A stretch of DNA of 64,000 bases from Fannyhessea vaginae DSM 15829 (GTDB lineage: Bacteria > Actinomycetota > Coriobacteriia > Coriobacteriales > Atopobiaceae). The stretch spans positions 310,001 through 374,000 of the forward strand of contig NZ_ACGK02000001.1 in NCBI RefSeq assembly GCF_000159235.2, written 5' to 3'. The position numbers were made by a program, and so were the translations under genes. Under the pieces are notes generated by a model. That model had not been told where the DNA came from and searched no databases. It was given only the letters and a program-made list of their open reading frames with translations. The first letter of the stretch is position 1. Each line of letters opens with the position of its first letter. Shown in pieces: positions 17,081 through 26,724 of this stretch.

Positions 17081-19363
17081 ATGAAAACACAGATTAAATG
17101 CAGAAACAACGGGCAATTCTCAAGGAATAATGTGGTGCGTGCACTCATATGTGCACTCGGGATTATACCGTTTATAGCTTCTCCCACTATGGCATATGCA
17201 GCTGCAGACCCTGTTGTTGAAAGTCCAACTGTTAAGCCAAATGCCGATGGAGTTTATGATTTTACCGATGATAAGAATGTACAAAATCCCTTCCCCAATG
17301 TAATTACGCCCGATGAAGTTAAAGAGCTGCAGGATAAATCACCATTTGCTGATCCTTATCCCATTATTGATAAGGTTTTTTCTACACCTCCTGGCAAGAA
17401 ATTTTCTGTTGAGAATGGTCAAGCATTTGGTGATACTAAAAGTATTCATCCATCTTATCATTCGTTTCTCGGCTATACTGGCCGGTTGGGAAGAATTGAC
17501 ATTTTTGTATTTATTCCGCGAATTGATGACGAACATTCAGAAAACGGGGATATCGGCTTTTTTCCATACCAATCGTCGCGCGAGCTAAAAAACCCAGATG
17601 GGTCAGCAAACTTTGATCACTACAAAACTCCCAACAATAAGATTCCATACAAACTTGAGATAAATGGGAAGCTTGTTGGATCCAATATATCAGATCCGAC
17701 AAAGTTCAAAGTTTCTGTAAGAAAGAACCAAACGTTTTTTCATGTTGTTATGGAGTGCGACAACAATGATGAGGCTGTTTATGGGTATGGATATATAAAT
17801 CGTCAAAGCGTACATAACTACATGAGAGCTTTTGGATCTGTTGCCTTGTTACCTGAGTCTGGTGCTCAGTTTCACTTTGTAGATGATTTGCAATATCGCA
17901 ATGCAGCGCGCATTAAAGACGCTGGTCAACTTTCCCAGCGCAGCGCTGGCGAAGCTGACAGATTCTCTACCAAGCCGTTTACCAAGTTAGATGTATCCGA
18001 TTTGTCTGACATTATAAATGTTAGTGGAGTGCGCTTTGGCAATAATAAAGTGGTCAGCAATATGTATACGCCACTCTTAAGTTACGATGGCGACCCAAAG
18101 AAAGGTTCTGTTAAGCGCCCAACGATGGAGGAGCTGACCAGTACAAACATTCCTGGCTATCTTTACTACAGTAACGATATAGACACGCCCGAAGGTGGCA
18201 CATTTACCAAGGATAATACTGAAAAGTTTGGCAACTATGATTATGGTATTGTGCGTGACAAAGACGACAATCAGGTAAACACCAAACACTATTACGTGAC
18301 CTATCGCCCGATTCCCACACAGCTTGTTGTGCAGTACAAAAATACAGAGAATAAGGTAGAAGCAGGTAAGCCATACGCTATCTATGCAGGTAAAAATCTG
18401 GTTAATACTTCGCTTACATCTTCTGAGCAGCTTCCAACAGCTCCTACTAAACCAGAACTGCAGAAGATGATAACGGATAAAAACACTGCTTTGCTTCCCG
18501 AGGCTGCGGGTTATCTCTCTCAAGGGGTTACGTATTTAGCTCCAGGTACGTATGCCGTAAAGCCTACGGCTCCTGCTCCTGAAGGCTATGAATGGGTGGC
18601 TGAATCAGCTGACATTAATACTGCATCAACCGAGGAAACACTTCGTGTTTCTGCACATAAAGACACAGATCCCACCCAAAAAGTGGTCACGTTTGTTCCT
18701 CGCATGATAACGCATACGGTTACTTTTATGAATGACGGCAAGCAATATAAGCAAGTTAAGGTACAGCACGGGAAAGCAATAGATACCGATCTGCTTAAAG
18801 ATCAATCTATGCCCGCAGAGCCTACAAAGGATGGATATGTCTTTAAGGAATGGAATACCGATAGTTCTGGTAAAGATAAATCTGGTGTATTTACGGGTAA
18901 GACTGTTGTAAATCAGGACATAACGGTTCATGCGGTATATGCTTTGAAAGCAGCAGTTTTGAACGAAGCCCCCACCCTTACTCTTCGTGACGCAACTATT
19001 ACTGAAGGTGATACTTTTGATCTCACAAGTCTTGTTGTATCTGCAAGTGATGTAGAAGATGGTGATATAACAAGTAAGGTATCTATCAGCGATAATGGCG
19101 GGTTTGATAATACCAAGGCTGGAGCTTATAAGATTACCTTTACGGTTACTGATAAAGATGGCGCCTCTACCACAAAACAAGTTCGTGTGACCGTCCAGAA
19201 AAAACCTATGCCGCCCATGTCCGCGCATCAACATACTCGCACGGTTCCTCAAACTGGAGATACAAGCGTGCTTCCAGAATTTTTGGCTCTTACAGGTACG
19301 TTTGGCATAATATTAGGTTCTGGTATGAGCCTCATCTCGCAAAAGCGTCGTCGGCAGCACTAG
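17081..19363 (+). CDS. Cell-wall-anchored surface protein 3 (InlB repeat, DUF5011 Ig-like)
   Basis: 760 residues, with GAGAGGAA before the ATG. Residues 1-40 are a Sec signal peptide ending near AYAAA. Residues 45-540 form a large N-terminal region unrelated at sight to proteins 1 and 2. Residues 544-621 are an InlB B-repeat and 630-706 a DUF5011 Ig-like domain; both are close to those of protein 1. The sorting signal VPQTGD is at 722-727, followed by a hydrophobic segment and KRRRQH. The first eight residues resemble protein 2 because the duplicated segment extends into the coding region. Likely a surface adhesin with a swapped ligand-binding region. Confidence 0.85.
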   Translation: MKTQIKCRNNGQFSRNNVVRALICALGIIPFIASPTMAYAAADPVVESPTVKPNADGVYDFTDDKNVQNPFPNVITPDEVKELQDKSPFADPYPIIDKVFSTPPGKKFSVENGQAFGDTKSIHPSYHSFLGYTGRLGRIDIFVFIPRIDDEHSENGDIGFFPYQSSRELKNPDGSANFDHYKTPNNKIPYKLEINGKLVGSNISDPTKFKVSVRKNQTFFHVVMECDNNDEAVYGYGYINRQSVHNYMRAFGSVALLPESGAQFHFVDDLQYRNAARIKDAGQLSQRSAGEADRFSTKPFTKLDVSDLSDIINVSGVRFGNNKVVSNMYTPLLSYDGDPKKGSVKRPTMEELTSTNIPGYLYYSNDIDTPEGGTFTKDNTEKFGNYDYGIVRDKDDNQVNTKHYYVTYRPIPTQLVVQYKNTENKVEAGKPYAIYAGKNLVNTSLTSSEQLPTAPTKPELQKMITDKNTALLPEAAGYLSQGVTYLAPGTYAVKPTAPAPEGYEWVAESADINTASTEETLRVSAHKDTDPTQKVVTFVPRMITHTVTFMNDGKQYKQVKVQHGKAIDTDLLKDQSMPAEPTKDGYVFKEWNTDSSGKDKSGVFTGKTVVNQDITVHAVYALKAAVLNEAPTLTLRDATITEGDTFDLTSLVVSASDVEDGDITSKVSISDNGGFDNTKAGAYKITFTVTDKDGASTTKQVRVTVQKKPMPPMSAHQHTRTVPQTGDTSVLPEFLALTGTFGIILGSGMSLISQKRRRQH

Positions 19364-19709
19364 CAGCCCACACCTTTAACACCAAATTCCGCCCGTACTC
19401 ACACCACCTGGCTTATTGCCGCTGCGCGTGTCTCTGCGGGCGTGCTTTTATAAAACGTTTTGTTTTGGCTAAAGTAACATGATGGACAAATAACAAACGT
19501 CTGCCCGAAATATGGAATTATCCTGATGTTTTTGTAAATGCGTCCAACAGCACGCAAATGCTACAAGAGAAACAGGTATCATTTACCGTTGCAACTTTAT
19601 AGGGGATACCTAGGTGTCTTTTATAAAATTGCAGGTAGGCTCCCGATAAGGTGTCGGGAGGTGCGAGGCGATCCCCGTACTTAAAACCCCAAGAGTTTAG
19701 GAGTGTCCT
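19364..19709. other. Intergenic region and leader ahead of rplE
   Basis: 346 bp with no gene-like frame. A hairpin pairs CTCCCGA (19640-19646) with TCGGGAG (19654-19660), 50 bases before the rplE start. It has no T run, so it is a candidate leader structure. A promoter for the second half of the ribosomal cluster must lie here; AT-rich hexamers near 19598 and 19622 are possible -10 elements, but I cannot pick one. No clear terminator follows surface gene 3. Confidence 0.45.
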
Positions 19710-20273
19710 ATGGCAAAGAAGTCAACCGAAGCCATGCCTCGATTAAAGGCAAAATACTTCGACGAAGTACGCGACGTACTTCAAAAGGAATTTGAGTACA
19801 AAAATGTTAACCAAATTCCAAAGATCGAGAAAATCGTCGTAAACATGGGTGTTGGCGAAGCTGCTGGCGACCACAAAGCAATCGAGGGCGCTGTATCAGA
19901 CCTTCGTGACATTACTGGTCAACAACCAATGGTTACCCACGCTCGCAAATCTATCGCTACTTTCCACCTTCGCGCTGGTATGCCTATTGGCGCTAAGGTA
20001 ACACTTCGTGGCGATCGTATGTACGAGTTCTTTGATCGTCTTATTTCTATTGCTATTCCACGTATCCGCGACTTTCGTGGTATTTCCTCTAAGAGCTTTG
20101 ACGGCCACGGTAATTTCTCCATGGGCGTAACCGAACAGCTCATCTTTGCGGAAATTGATTTCGACAAAGTCGATCACACACGTGGTATGGACATTACCGT
20201 TGTAACTACAGCATCTACCGACGAAGAAGGCCGTGCACTTTTAGCTGCATTTAACTTCCCGTTCAAAAAATAG
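19710..20273 (+). CDS. rplE: Large ribosomal subunit protein L5
   Basis: 187 residues. [11 protein letters not shown] and the region [15 protein letters not shown] are typical of L5, which binds 5S rRNA in the central protuberance. It is the first gene of the downstream half of the split spc cluster, behind its own leader rather than next to rplX. The ATG at 19710 follows a GGAGTG site. Confidence 0.98.
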   Translation: MAKKSTEAMPRLKAKYFDEVRDVLQKEFEYKNVNQIPKIEKIVVNMGVGEAAGDHKAIEGAVSDLRDITGQQPMVTHARKSIATFHLRAGMPIGAKVTLRGDRMYEFFDRLISIAIPRIRDFRGISSKSFDGHGNFSMGVTEQLIFAEIDFDKVDHTRGMDITVVTTASTDEEGRALLAAFNFPFKK

Positions 20274-20355
20274 TATTTGGTAGATGATGGAGTAGCTGCG
20301 CTTTGCGCAGCAATCGTAAGGCTTTGGTAATAAAGCCAAGGTAAAAGGAGGATTT

Positions 20356-20541
20356 GTGGCTAAGACATCGATGATCGTCAAGGCAAACCGTGAGCCGAAG
20401 TTTTCATCACGCACACAAAACCGTTGCCAACGTTGTGGACGTCCTCACAGCGTATATCGCAAGTTTGGTTTATGCCGTGTTTGCTTCCGCGAAATGGCTT
20501 GTATAGGCGAGCTCCCTGGCGTGCGCAAAGCAAGCTGGTAG
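20356..20541 (+). CDS. rpsZ: Small ribosomal subunit protein S14, zinc-binding type
   Basis: 61 residues from a GTG at 20356 behind an AGGAGG site. Cysteines 24, 27, 40 and 43 form the CxxC-x12-CxxC zinc ribbon of the short S14 type. Bacteria often keep a second, zinc-free S14 elsewhere for zinc limitation; none is in the window. Confidence 0.97.
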   Translation: MAKTSMIVKANREPKFSSRTQNRCQRCGRPHSVYRKFGLCRVCFREMACIGELPGVRKASW

Positions 20542-20626
20542 GAAGCTCTGGTGTGTAGGCATCTTTGCTACGGGCAAAGTGTGAACCACATGCACAGTTT
20601 CATCACGAACGAAGGAGAAGGAATCT

Positions 20627-21025
20627 ATGAAGGTTACCGATCCCATAGCGGACATGTTAACGCGTATTCGTAACGCTAACTCCGCAGGTAAACCTGAGGT
20701 CTCTTTACCCTCCAGCAAGGTACTTGCTGAGGTAGCTCGCGTAATCTGCGAGGAAGGGTATATTGAGTCCTTTGAGATTGAAGATAGTAAACCTCAAAAA
20801 ACTTTACACATTACACTTAAGTATGGAGAAAAACACGCTCGCGTGATTCGCGGTATTCGCCGTATTTCTAAATGCGGTTTGCGTATTTACTCCTCAGCAG
20901 ATAAACTGCCGCGCGTTCTTGGCGGTCTTGGTACTGCTGTAATCTCAACTTCTAAGGGCATGATGTGCGATCGTGACGCTCGTAAATTGGGCGTTGGCGG
21001 CGAGGTCATTGCCTATATTTGGTAA
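20627..21025 (+). CDS. rpsH: Small ribosomal subunit protein S8
   Basis: 132 residues. The start [13 protein letters not shown] and the C-terminal [21 protein letters not shown] are diagnostic. S8 binds the central domain of 16S rRNA, and in E. coli it represses the spc operon at the L5 message. The start follows GAAGGAGAAGG. Confidence 0.98.
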   Translation: MKVTDPIADMLTRIRNANSAGKPEVSLPSSKVLAEVARVICEEGYIESFEIEDSKPQKTLHITLKYGEKHARVIRGIRRISKCGLRIYSSADKLPRVLGGLGTAVISTSKGMMCDRDARKLGVGGEVIAYIW

Positions 21026-21053
21026 TCGTTACTCATCTGGATAGGAGCAGACA

Positions 21054-21590
21054 ATGTCTCGTATTGGTAAGAAGCCTGTCTTGGTTCCAGCCGGTGTAAC
21101 GGTGACCATTGACGGAACTCACGTTGTTGCTAAGGGCAGCAAAGGCGAGCTTAAGCGCACATTTTCTGAGCTCGTTGTAATTAAAGAAGAGGGTCAAGAG
21201 CTTTTAGTTGAGCTCGCTGAGCCAACGGTAGAAGCCAACGCTCAACAAGGTTTAACACGCACCCTGCTTCACAACATGGTAATCGGTGTTTCGGAAGGCT
21301 TTGAGAAGCGTCTTGAGCTTGCTGGTGTTGGTTATCGTGCTTCACTTAAAGGTAAAGACTTGGATTTATCTCTGGGTTACTCGCACCCAGTTATTTATCC
21401 TTGCCCAGCCGAAATGTCATTTGAGGTTCCTGATAACACTCACATTGTTGTTAAGGGAATTTCTAAGGAGCAAGTTGGTCAAGTTGCTGCTGAAATTCGT
21501 TCTAAGCGTCCTCCTGAGCCTTACAAAGGTAAAGGTATTCACTACGAAGGCGAACACATTCGCAGAAAACTTGGTAAGGCTGCTAAGTAG
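21054..21590 (+). CDS. rplF: Large ribosomal subunit protein L6
   Basis: 178 residues. SRIGKKPV at the start and PPEPYKGKGIHYEGE near the C-terminus are classic L6 motifs. Two related domains are present, as normal. L6 lies near the GTPase-associated region. AGGAGC precedes the ATG. Confidence 0.98.
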   Translation: MSRIGKKPVLVPAGVTVTIDGTHVVAKGSKGELKRTFSELVVIKEEGQELLVELAEPTVEANAQQGLTRTLLHNMVIGVSEGFEKRLELAGVGYRASLKGKDLDLSLGYSHPVIYPCPAEMSFEVPDNTHIVVKGISKEQVGQVAAEIRSKRPPEPYKGKGIHYEGEHIRRKLGKAAK

Positions 21591-21650
21591 TTTTACTTCA
21601 CCTAGGAAGTCTGTTACCCCGTTAGGTAGCGGCATGTTGAAGGAGAAAGT

Positions 21651-22019
21651 ATGAACAAGAACCAGGCTAAGCTTGCGGGTCTTAAACGCCGCAAACGCCG
21701 TGTTCGTTCCAAGGTATTTGGAACAGCTGAGCGTCCTCGTTTGAGTGTGCATCGTACAAACGCTCATATTTACGCTCAAGTTATTGATGACTGTGACGCT
21801 AAGGTAATTTGCGCTGTTTCTACCTTAACCGCAGAAATTAAAAGTCAAGTAAAAGTTGGTTCAAATAAAGAAGCTGCAGAGCTTGTAGGTAAACTTGTTG
21901 CTGAGCGTGCATTAAGCGCTGGCGTAAAAGAAGTTACCTTTGATCGTGGTGGACACATTTACCATGGTCGTATTAAGGCTTTGGCAGAAGGTGCCCGCGA
22001 AGCGGGTCTGAAGTTCTAG
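21651..22019 (+). CDS. rplR: Large ribosomal subunit protein L18
   Basis: 122 residues. [20 protein letters not shown] and [24 protein letters not shown] identify L18, the 5S rRNA-binding partner of L5. The basic N-terminus is normal. The ATG follows GAAGGAGA. Confidence 0.98.
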   Translation: MNKNQAKLAGLKRRKRRVRSKVFGTAERPRLSVHRTNAHIYAQVIDDCDAKVICAVSTLTAEIKSQVKVGSNKEAAELVGKLVAERALSAGVKEVTFDRGGHIYHGRIKALAEGAREAGLKF

Positions 22020-22030
22020 GAGGAATTTGA

Positions 22031-22552
22031 ATGCCACGTGATCGTAAGCGCCAGGATGACTCCGAGCTTCAGGAGCGCGTAGTTTACATCCATCGCGTAT
22101 CTAAAACTGTAAAAGGTGGACGTCGTATGTCCTTACTTGCACTTGTTGTTGTAGGAGACGGCAAGGGCAATGTAGGTATTGGTATGGGTAAGTCTGCCGA
22201 GGTTCCACAAGCAATTCAAAAAGCTGTGGACGATGCAAAAAAGAATATGTTCCATGTGCCTATCACAGAAAATGGTTCAGTTCCTCATGCTGTTAAAGAG
22301 CACTATGGTGCTGGTTGTGTATTGATCCAACCTGCTGTACCTGGTACTGGTGTTATTGCTGGAGGTCCTGTTCGTCCTCTGTTTGAAATGGCTGGAATTA
22401 CCAATGTACTGTCTAAGTCATTGGGTACCGGCAACGCTCTTAACATGATCAAAGCTGCCGCAAAAGGCTTGCAATCTTTGACAAGCCCCGAAGAAGCAGC
22501 TGCTCGTCGTGGTATGAGCGTAAAAGAGATGTTTAATGGAAAGGAGGCCTAA
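22031..22552 (+). CDS. rpsE: Small ribosomal subunit protein S5
   Basis: 173 residues. The double-stranded RNA-binding domain includes [19 protein letters not shown], followed by the C-terminal S5 domain. S5 takes part in decoding fidelity. It starts 11 bases after rplR with AGGAGG in the gap. Confidence 0.98.
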   Translation: MPRDRKRQDDSELQERVVYIHRVSKTVKGGRRMSLLALVVVGDGKGNVGIGMGKSAEVPQAIQKAVDDAKKNMFHVPITENGSVPHAVKEHYGAGCVLIQPAVPGTGVIAGGPVRPLFEMAGITNVLSKSLGTGNALNMIKAAAKGLQSLTSPEEAAARRGMSVKEMFNGKEA

Positions 22553-22557
22553 GCACC

Positions 22558-22746
22558 ATGGCTGATAAAAAAGTAAGCGTTAAGCTTGTTCGCAGTGCCG
22601 TTGCATCTGTGAAAAAAGATCAAACATTGACCTGTCGTGCAATGGGTCTTCGTAAAATTGGTGACGTTTCGGTTCTCCCTGATAACCCAAGCGTCCGTGG
22701 AATGATCTTCAAGGTAAAGCACCTTGTTGAGGTTGAAGAGAACTAG
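22558..22746 (+). CDS. rpmD: Large ribosomal subunit protein L30
   Basis: 62 residues. KVKLVRS-like start and TCRAMGLRKIGD followed by NPSVRGMIFKVKHLVEVEE match bacterial L30. AAAGGAGG lies in the overlap with the rpsE end. The conserved position between rpsE and rplO supports the call. Confidence 0.96.
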   Translation: MADKKVSVKLVRSAVASVKKDQTLTCRAMGLRKIGDVSVLPDNPSVRGMIFKVKHLVEVEEN

Positions 22747-22757
22747 GAGCAAGACAT

Positions 22758-23198
22758 ATGCAACTCAATGATCTTCGTCCTGCACAAGGTTCCAAGAAAT
22801 CACGTAAGCGCATTGGTCGCGGAAACTCTTCTGGTTTTGGAACAACTGCTGGCCGTGGTACTAAAGGTCAGCTTTCACGTGCTGGTGGCGGTAAAGGAGC
22901 CGGATTTGAAGGTGGACAACAGCCTTTAGCTATGCGTTTGCCTAAGCTCCCCGGTTTTACTAATCACAATCGTGTAGCATACACACCTGTTAATGTTGAT
23001 CGTCTGAACACCTTGTTTGCTGATGGCGAAACTGTAAACGACGAAACATTAGTACAAAAAGGTGTAATTAAACACACCTATATTCCTGTTAAGGTTTTGG
23101 GTAACGGTGAACTTTCTAAGAAACTTACCGTATCTGTTGATAAGGTTTCTGCTTCTGCTAAAGCAAAAATTGAGGCAGCCGGAGGAAAGGTCGAGTAA
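22758..23198 (+). CDS. rplO: Large ribosomal subunit protein L15
   Basis: 146 residues. GNSSGFGTTAGRGTKGQ and the Gly/Lys-rich N-terminal extension, together with the C-terminal globular domain, are typical. L15 is a late assembly protein. It is two bases from secY. Confidence 0.97.
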   Translation: MQLNDLRPAQGSKKSRKRIGRGNSSGFGTTAGRGTKGQLSRAGGGKGAGFEGGQQPLAMRLPKLPGFTNHNRVAYTPVNVDRLNTLFADGETVNDETLVQKGVIKHTYIPVKVLGNGELSKKLTVSVDKVSASAKAKIEAAGGKVE

Positions 23199-23200
23199 GC

Positions 23201-24481
23201 GTGTTTAAGGGCATCTCGAGCGCATTTCGCATCAAGGAGTTAAGAAACAAGATTTTCATTACGGTGGCAATCCTGTTGCTTTATCGTTTTGGCGCATATT
23301 TACCTGCACCTGGTGTGCCGTTTGCTCGCATGCTCCAGGCATTTCAAGAGGCTTCCGCTGGTAGTGGTGCAGTAGCTGTACTTAATCTTTTTTCTGGCGG
23401 AGCTCTTTCTCGCGTTTCCGTTTTTAGTTTAGGAATTATGCCGTATATCACGGCTCAGATTATTTTGCAGATGTTCCAGGCGGTTATACCTTCACTTGGA
23501 GAGCTCGCAAAAGAAGGCGAATCAGGACAGCGTAAGATTACGCAGTATACGCGTTATCTTACGGTTGTTCTGGCGTTGGTAAATGCAATTGGATATTACT
23601 TTTTATTCAAGAGTTATGGAATTAGTTTTTCAAACCTTGGTTTTCCTGAATATATCGAAGCATTTATCATCGTAGGAGTCTTGCTTGTTGGCGCTATGAT
23701 TATTATGTGGCTTGGTGAAGTTATCACGCAACGAGGCGTTGGTAACGGAATGTCACTTATCATCTTCGCAAATATTATGGCTGGTCTTCCTTCTGCACTT
23801 ACCTCGTCGGTTAATACCTCTACCTTTGGTATGGTAACAACACTTGTTACGCTCCTTGTTATTTTGGCTATTATCCCCATTATTATCTTCATTGAGCGTG
23901 GCCAGCGTCGTATTCCTGTTCAATATGCTAAGCGCGTTATGGGAAGACGAATTATGGGTGGTCAGTCTACCTACCTTCCTATTAAGGTTAATACGGCAGG
24001 CGTTGTTCCTATTATCTTTGCTTCTGCTTTGTTATATATGCCTGCTCAGGTTGCGGTATTTTTCCCGCGTGTTGATTGGATTCAGGCTTTTGCTAACTCC
24101 CTTTCTACGGGCTGGGTAAACTGGGTATTATCAGTTGTACTTATCGTATTTTTTGCCTATTTCTATACTGCTATGGTATTTAACCCCGATGAAACTGCAG
24201 ACCAGCTAAAAAAAGCAGGTGGATTTGTGCCTGGCGTTCGTCCTGGTGGGGCAACTGCTGCATATATTAAGGATGTGTTAGATCACATTACGTTACCTGG
24301 TGCACTGTTTATGGCTGCTATTGCTGTTATTCCTTCTATTATGTTTAGGTTTACGGGAAACACTTTGTTGCAGGCGTTTGGTGGTACTTCGGTGCTTATT
24401 ATGGTTGGCGTTGCTATGGATACTATTTCTCAGCTTGAAAGCCAACTCAAAATGCACAATTACGAGGGACTTTTCCATTAG
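23201..24481 (+). CDS. secY: Protein translocase subunit SecY
   Basis: 426 residues with ten predicted transmembrane helices. FRIKELRNKIF at the N-terminus, the plug region with GGALSRVSVFSLGIMPYI, and the cytosolic loops with GQRRIPVQYAKR and PGVRPGG are hallmarks. SecY is the channel for Sec-dependent export, including the surface proteins encoded in the interruption upstream. The start is a GTG at 23201. A terminator follows at 24531. Confidence 0.98.
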   Translation: MFKGISSAFRIKELRNKIFITVAILLLYRFGAYLPAPGVPFARMLQAFQEASAGSGAVAVLNLFSGGALSRVSVFSLGIMPYITAQIILQMFQAVIPSLGELAKEGESGQRKITQYTRYLTVVLALVNAIGYYFLFKSYGISFSNLGFPEYIEAFIIVGVLLVGAMIIMWLGEVITQRGVGNGMSLIIFANIMAGLPSALTSSVNTSTFGMVTTLVTLLVILAIIPIIIFIERGQRRIPVQYAKRVMGRRIMGGQSTYLPIKVNTAGVVPIIFASALLYMPAQVAVFFPRVDWIQAFANSLSTGWVNWVLSVVLIVFFAYFYTAMVFNPDETADQLKKAGGFVPGVRPGGATAAYIKDVLDHITLPGALFMAAIAVIPSIMFRFTGNTLLQAFGGTSVLIMVGVAMDTISQLESQLKMHNYEGLFH

Positions 24482-24530
24482 AGCTGCTGGGTACTATAGA
24501 GTGCATTTCTGAGCACACGGATAAGATTAT

Positions 24531-24559
24531 AAAGCGGAGCATGCGGCTCCGCTTTTTTT
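24531..24559 (+). terminator. Rho-independent terminator after secY
   Basis: AAAGCGGAGC pairs with GCTCCGCTTT around ATGCG, followed by further T. It separates secY from adk, which usually continue together. Confidence 0.92.
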
Positions 24560-24760
24560 GTTGGCTAAGTGCATGATGGCGCTTATTGTTCGAAATTTAT
24601 AGCCTTTATGCCTGTAATTTATATATTAAGTACACGCCAGTCCCCTATAAGCTGATGGCTAGATTGTACGCTTTTGAAAAATCTCGATCTTCGTGTGTTA
24701 AAGCTAAAAAACGTGTTACATTTATCATATCTGTTTAACAATCGAAAGGTGTTGAATCCT

Positions 24761-25387
24761 ATGAATTTAGTACTTCTCGGTGCACCTGGTGCAGGAAAAG
24801 GTACACAAGCGCAAAAGCTTGTTGCTGAATTTGGTTTTGTTCATATTTCTACAGGAGACCTACTTAGAAGTGCGGTTTCGGCTCATACAGAATTGGGGAG
24901 TCAAGCCGAGTCTTATATGAAGGCGGGAAAGCTTGTACCCGATGAGCTTGTAATTGGTTTGGTTAAAGAACGCCTTTCGCACGACGATGTAGAAAAGGGG
25001 TTCTTGCTTGATGGGTTCCCACGCAATTGCGAGCAGGCTCAAGTTTTGGACGCCGAGCTTGCGACGCTTGGTAAAACCCTTGATGGTGCGCTTTATGTTA
25101 ATGTATCTAAAGATTTAATTGTTAAGCGCTTGAGTTCACGCAGAACTTGCCGAGCATGTGCTTACACAGCTCCTGCTGGTTGTGATGTTTGCCCTGCTTG
25201 TGGTGGTCAGATGTATCAACGTGATGACGATAAGCCCGAAACTATCCAAAAGCGCCTTGAAACCTATGAAACCCAAACTGCTCCTTTGGTTGATTATTAC
25301 AAAGCCCAGTCTAAACTTAAGGAGGTGGACGGAGCCGCTGATCCCAACGAGGTGTTTGCGCGTGTCAAAAAGCTCCTTTCCTTATGA
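24761..25387 (+). CDS. adk: Adenylate kinase
   Basis: 208 residues from the ATG at 24761; the longer frame upstream lacks family similarity. P-loop GAPGAGKGTQ at 7-16, DGFPRN in the core, and a lid with four cysteines (CRAC and CPAC pairs) that probably binds zinc structurally. It converts AMP and ATP to two ADP. The stop overlaps the map start (ATGA). Confidence 0.97.
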   Translation: MNLVLLGAPGAGKGTQAQKLVAEFGFVHISTGDLLRSAVSAHTELGSQAESYMKAGKLVPDELVIGLVKERLSHDDVEKGFLLDGFPRNCEQAQVLDAELATLGKTLDGALYVNVSKDLIVKRLSSRRTCRACAYTAPAGCDVCPACGGQMYQRDDDKPETIQKRLETYETQTAPLVDYYKAQSKLKEVDGAADPNEVFARVKKLLSL

Positions 25388-26175
25388 TTCATATTAAAAG
25401 TCCGCAAGAAATTGAAGAGATGAAGCGTGCAGGAAAGCTTTCCAAGGAAGCTTTGCGCTTTGCAGGAACACTGGTAAAACCTGGTGTTACTACCAAGGAA
25501 ATTGACAGCGCGGTAGAAAACTTTATTCGCCTTCACGGTGGAATTCCTACGTTTAAGGGCTATTACGGATATCCGGCTTCGCTTTGTTCTTCTATTAACG
25601 ACCAGATTGTTCATGGCATTCCTTCTCCGAGCACAGTGCTTAAAGAGGGCGACATCATCTCCATTGATACAGGCGCTACCGTTGATGGTTGGGTTGGTGA
25701 TAACGCTTGGACATTTTATGTAGGTGCAGTAAGCGACGAGGCAAAGGCACTGTGTGAAATTACACGCGACTGTCTTCACGACGCCATTGAACAGGCTCTT
25801 CCTGGAAATCATCTGGGCGATATTGGATTTGCTGCACAAAGCTTGGCAGAAAAGCATGGCTATGGTGTTGTGCGTGATTATGTTGGCCACGGCGTTGGAC
25901 ATGACATGCACGAAGATCCCAATGTACCTAATTATGGTAAAAAGGGACGTGGCGTAAGACTACAGGTAGGTATGGTTATTGCTATTGAGCCCATGATTAC
26001 GCTTGGAGATTATGCAAGCCATACATTGCCCGATGGGTGGGGCGTTGTAACCGATGATGGTCAAATTGCTGCCCACTATGAGAACACGCTCGCTATTACC
26101 AAAGATGGCCCCGTTGTTTTAACGGCTGATGATCTTGGTGCCGATTGTATTATGCAAGGCGGCGAGTCTGACTAA
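25384..26175 (+). CDS. map: Methionine aminopeptidase, type I
   Basis: 263 residues. The metal ligands are in DTGA (first Asp), GDNAW (second Asp), GHGVG (His), IEPM (Glu) and HYENT (Glu). It removes the initiator methionine from nascent proteins. There is no N-terminal SH3-like extension, which places it in the short type Ia. Translation is coupled to adk through the ATGA overlap. Confidence 0.97.
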   Translation: MIHIKSPQEIEEMKRAGKLSKEALRFAGTLVKPGVTTKEIDSAVENFIRLHGGIPTFKGYYGYPASLCSSINDQIVHGIPSPSTVLKEGDIISIDTGATVDGWVGDNAWTFYVGAVSDEAKALCEITRDCLHDAIEQALPGNHLGDIGFAAQSLAEKHGYGVVRDYVGHGVGHDMHEDPNVPNYGKKGRGVRLQVGMVIAIEPMITLGDYASHTLPDGWGVVTDDGQIAAHYENTLAITKDGPVVLTADDLGADCIMQGGESD

Positions 26176-26283
26176 TTAAGTTGAGTCTTACTACTAAAGT
26201 CAGGTCTAACTACAAAGGTTGTAAGCCAAAACAACAAGTGTATGTGCGATTGGAAGTTTAAAAATATTACACAAGAAGAAAGT

Positions 26284-26313
26284 TTGTAGGTCTTTTGTGT
26301 AATTGTGTACAAT
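26284..26313 (+). promoter_or_regulatory. Candidate promoter for infA and the alpha-type cluster
   Basis: TTGTAG (26284-26289) and TACAAT (26308-26313) are 18 bases apart, about 80 bases before the infA start. The -10 is a good match and the -35 is partial. Confidence 0.5.
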
Positions 26314-26391
26314 ACGTGTTGCTATTTCCATTCGTGCTGATTTTATGTATGATAAATGATCGCTGTGATTTGTAAGAAGAAAGTAGGTACG

Positions 26392-26610
26392 GTGAGTAAA
26401 CAAGACGGAATCGAGCTTGAAGGCACAGTGCTGGAGCCTTTACCAAACGCAATGTTTAATGTAGAGCTCGAAAACGGTAAAACCATTCTCTGTACTATTT
26501 CCGGCAAGATACGCATGAATTATATTCGTATTTTGCCTGGCGATAAGGTAACGGTAGAAATATCTCCGTATGACCTCACCAGAGGTCGTATTACCTATCG
26601 CTACAAATAA
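26392..26610 (+). CDS. infA: Translation initiation factor IF-1
   Basis: 72 residues from the GTG at 26392, which gives the family length and the expected [12 protein letters not shown] start; an ATG at 26356 would add 12 unrelated residues. The OB fold includes [27 protein letters not shown]-1 occupies the A site during initiation. It heads the infA-rpmJ-rpsM-rpsK-rpsD-rpoA-rplQ run. Confidence 0.96.
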   Translation: MSKQDGIELEGTVLEPLPNAMFNVELENGKTILCTISGKIRMNYIRILPGDKVTVEISPYDLTRGRITYRYK

Positions 26611-26724
26611 CCCCGTTACATCACGGCAGTTGTTTCGCCTGCGGCTGGGCGTTTATAAACAGATGCTTGTATTAAGCGCATCTGTTGCTACCAGTTTATT
26701 CGTACTACTGGGAGGAAGTTTAAG

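Noticed and set aside
9843..19363. Prophage or transposon as the source of the 10-kb interruption
   Set aside because: No transposase, integrase or phage structural gene and no terminal inverted repeats were seen; only short direct repeats near the left edge.
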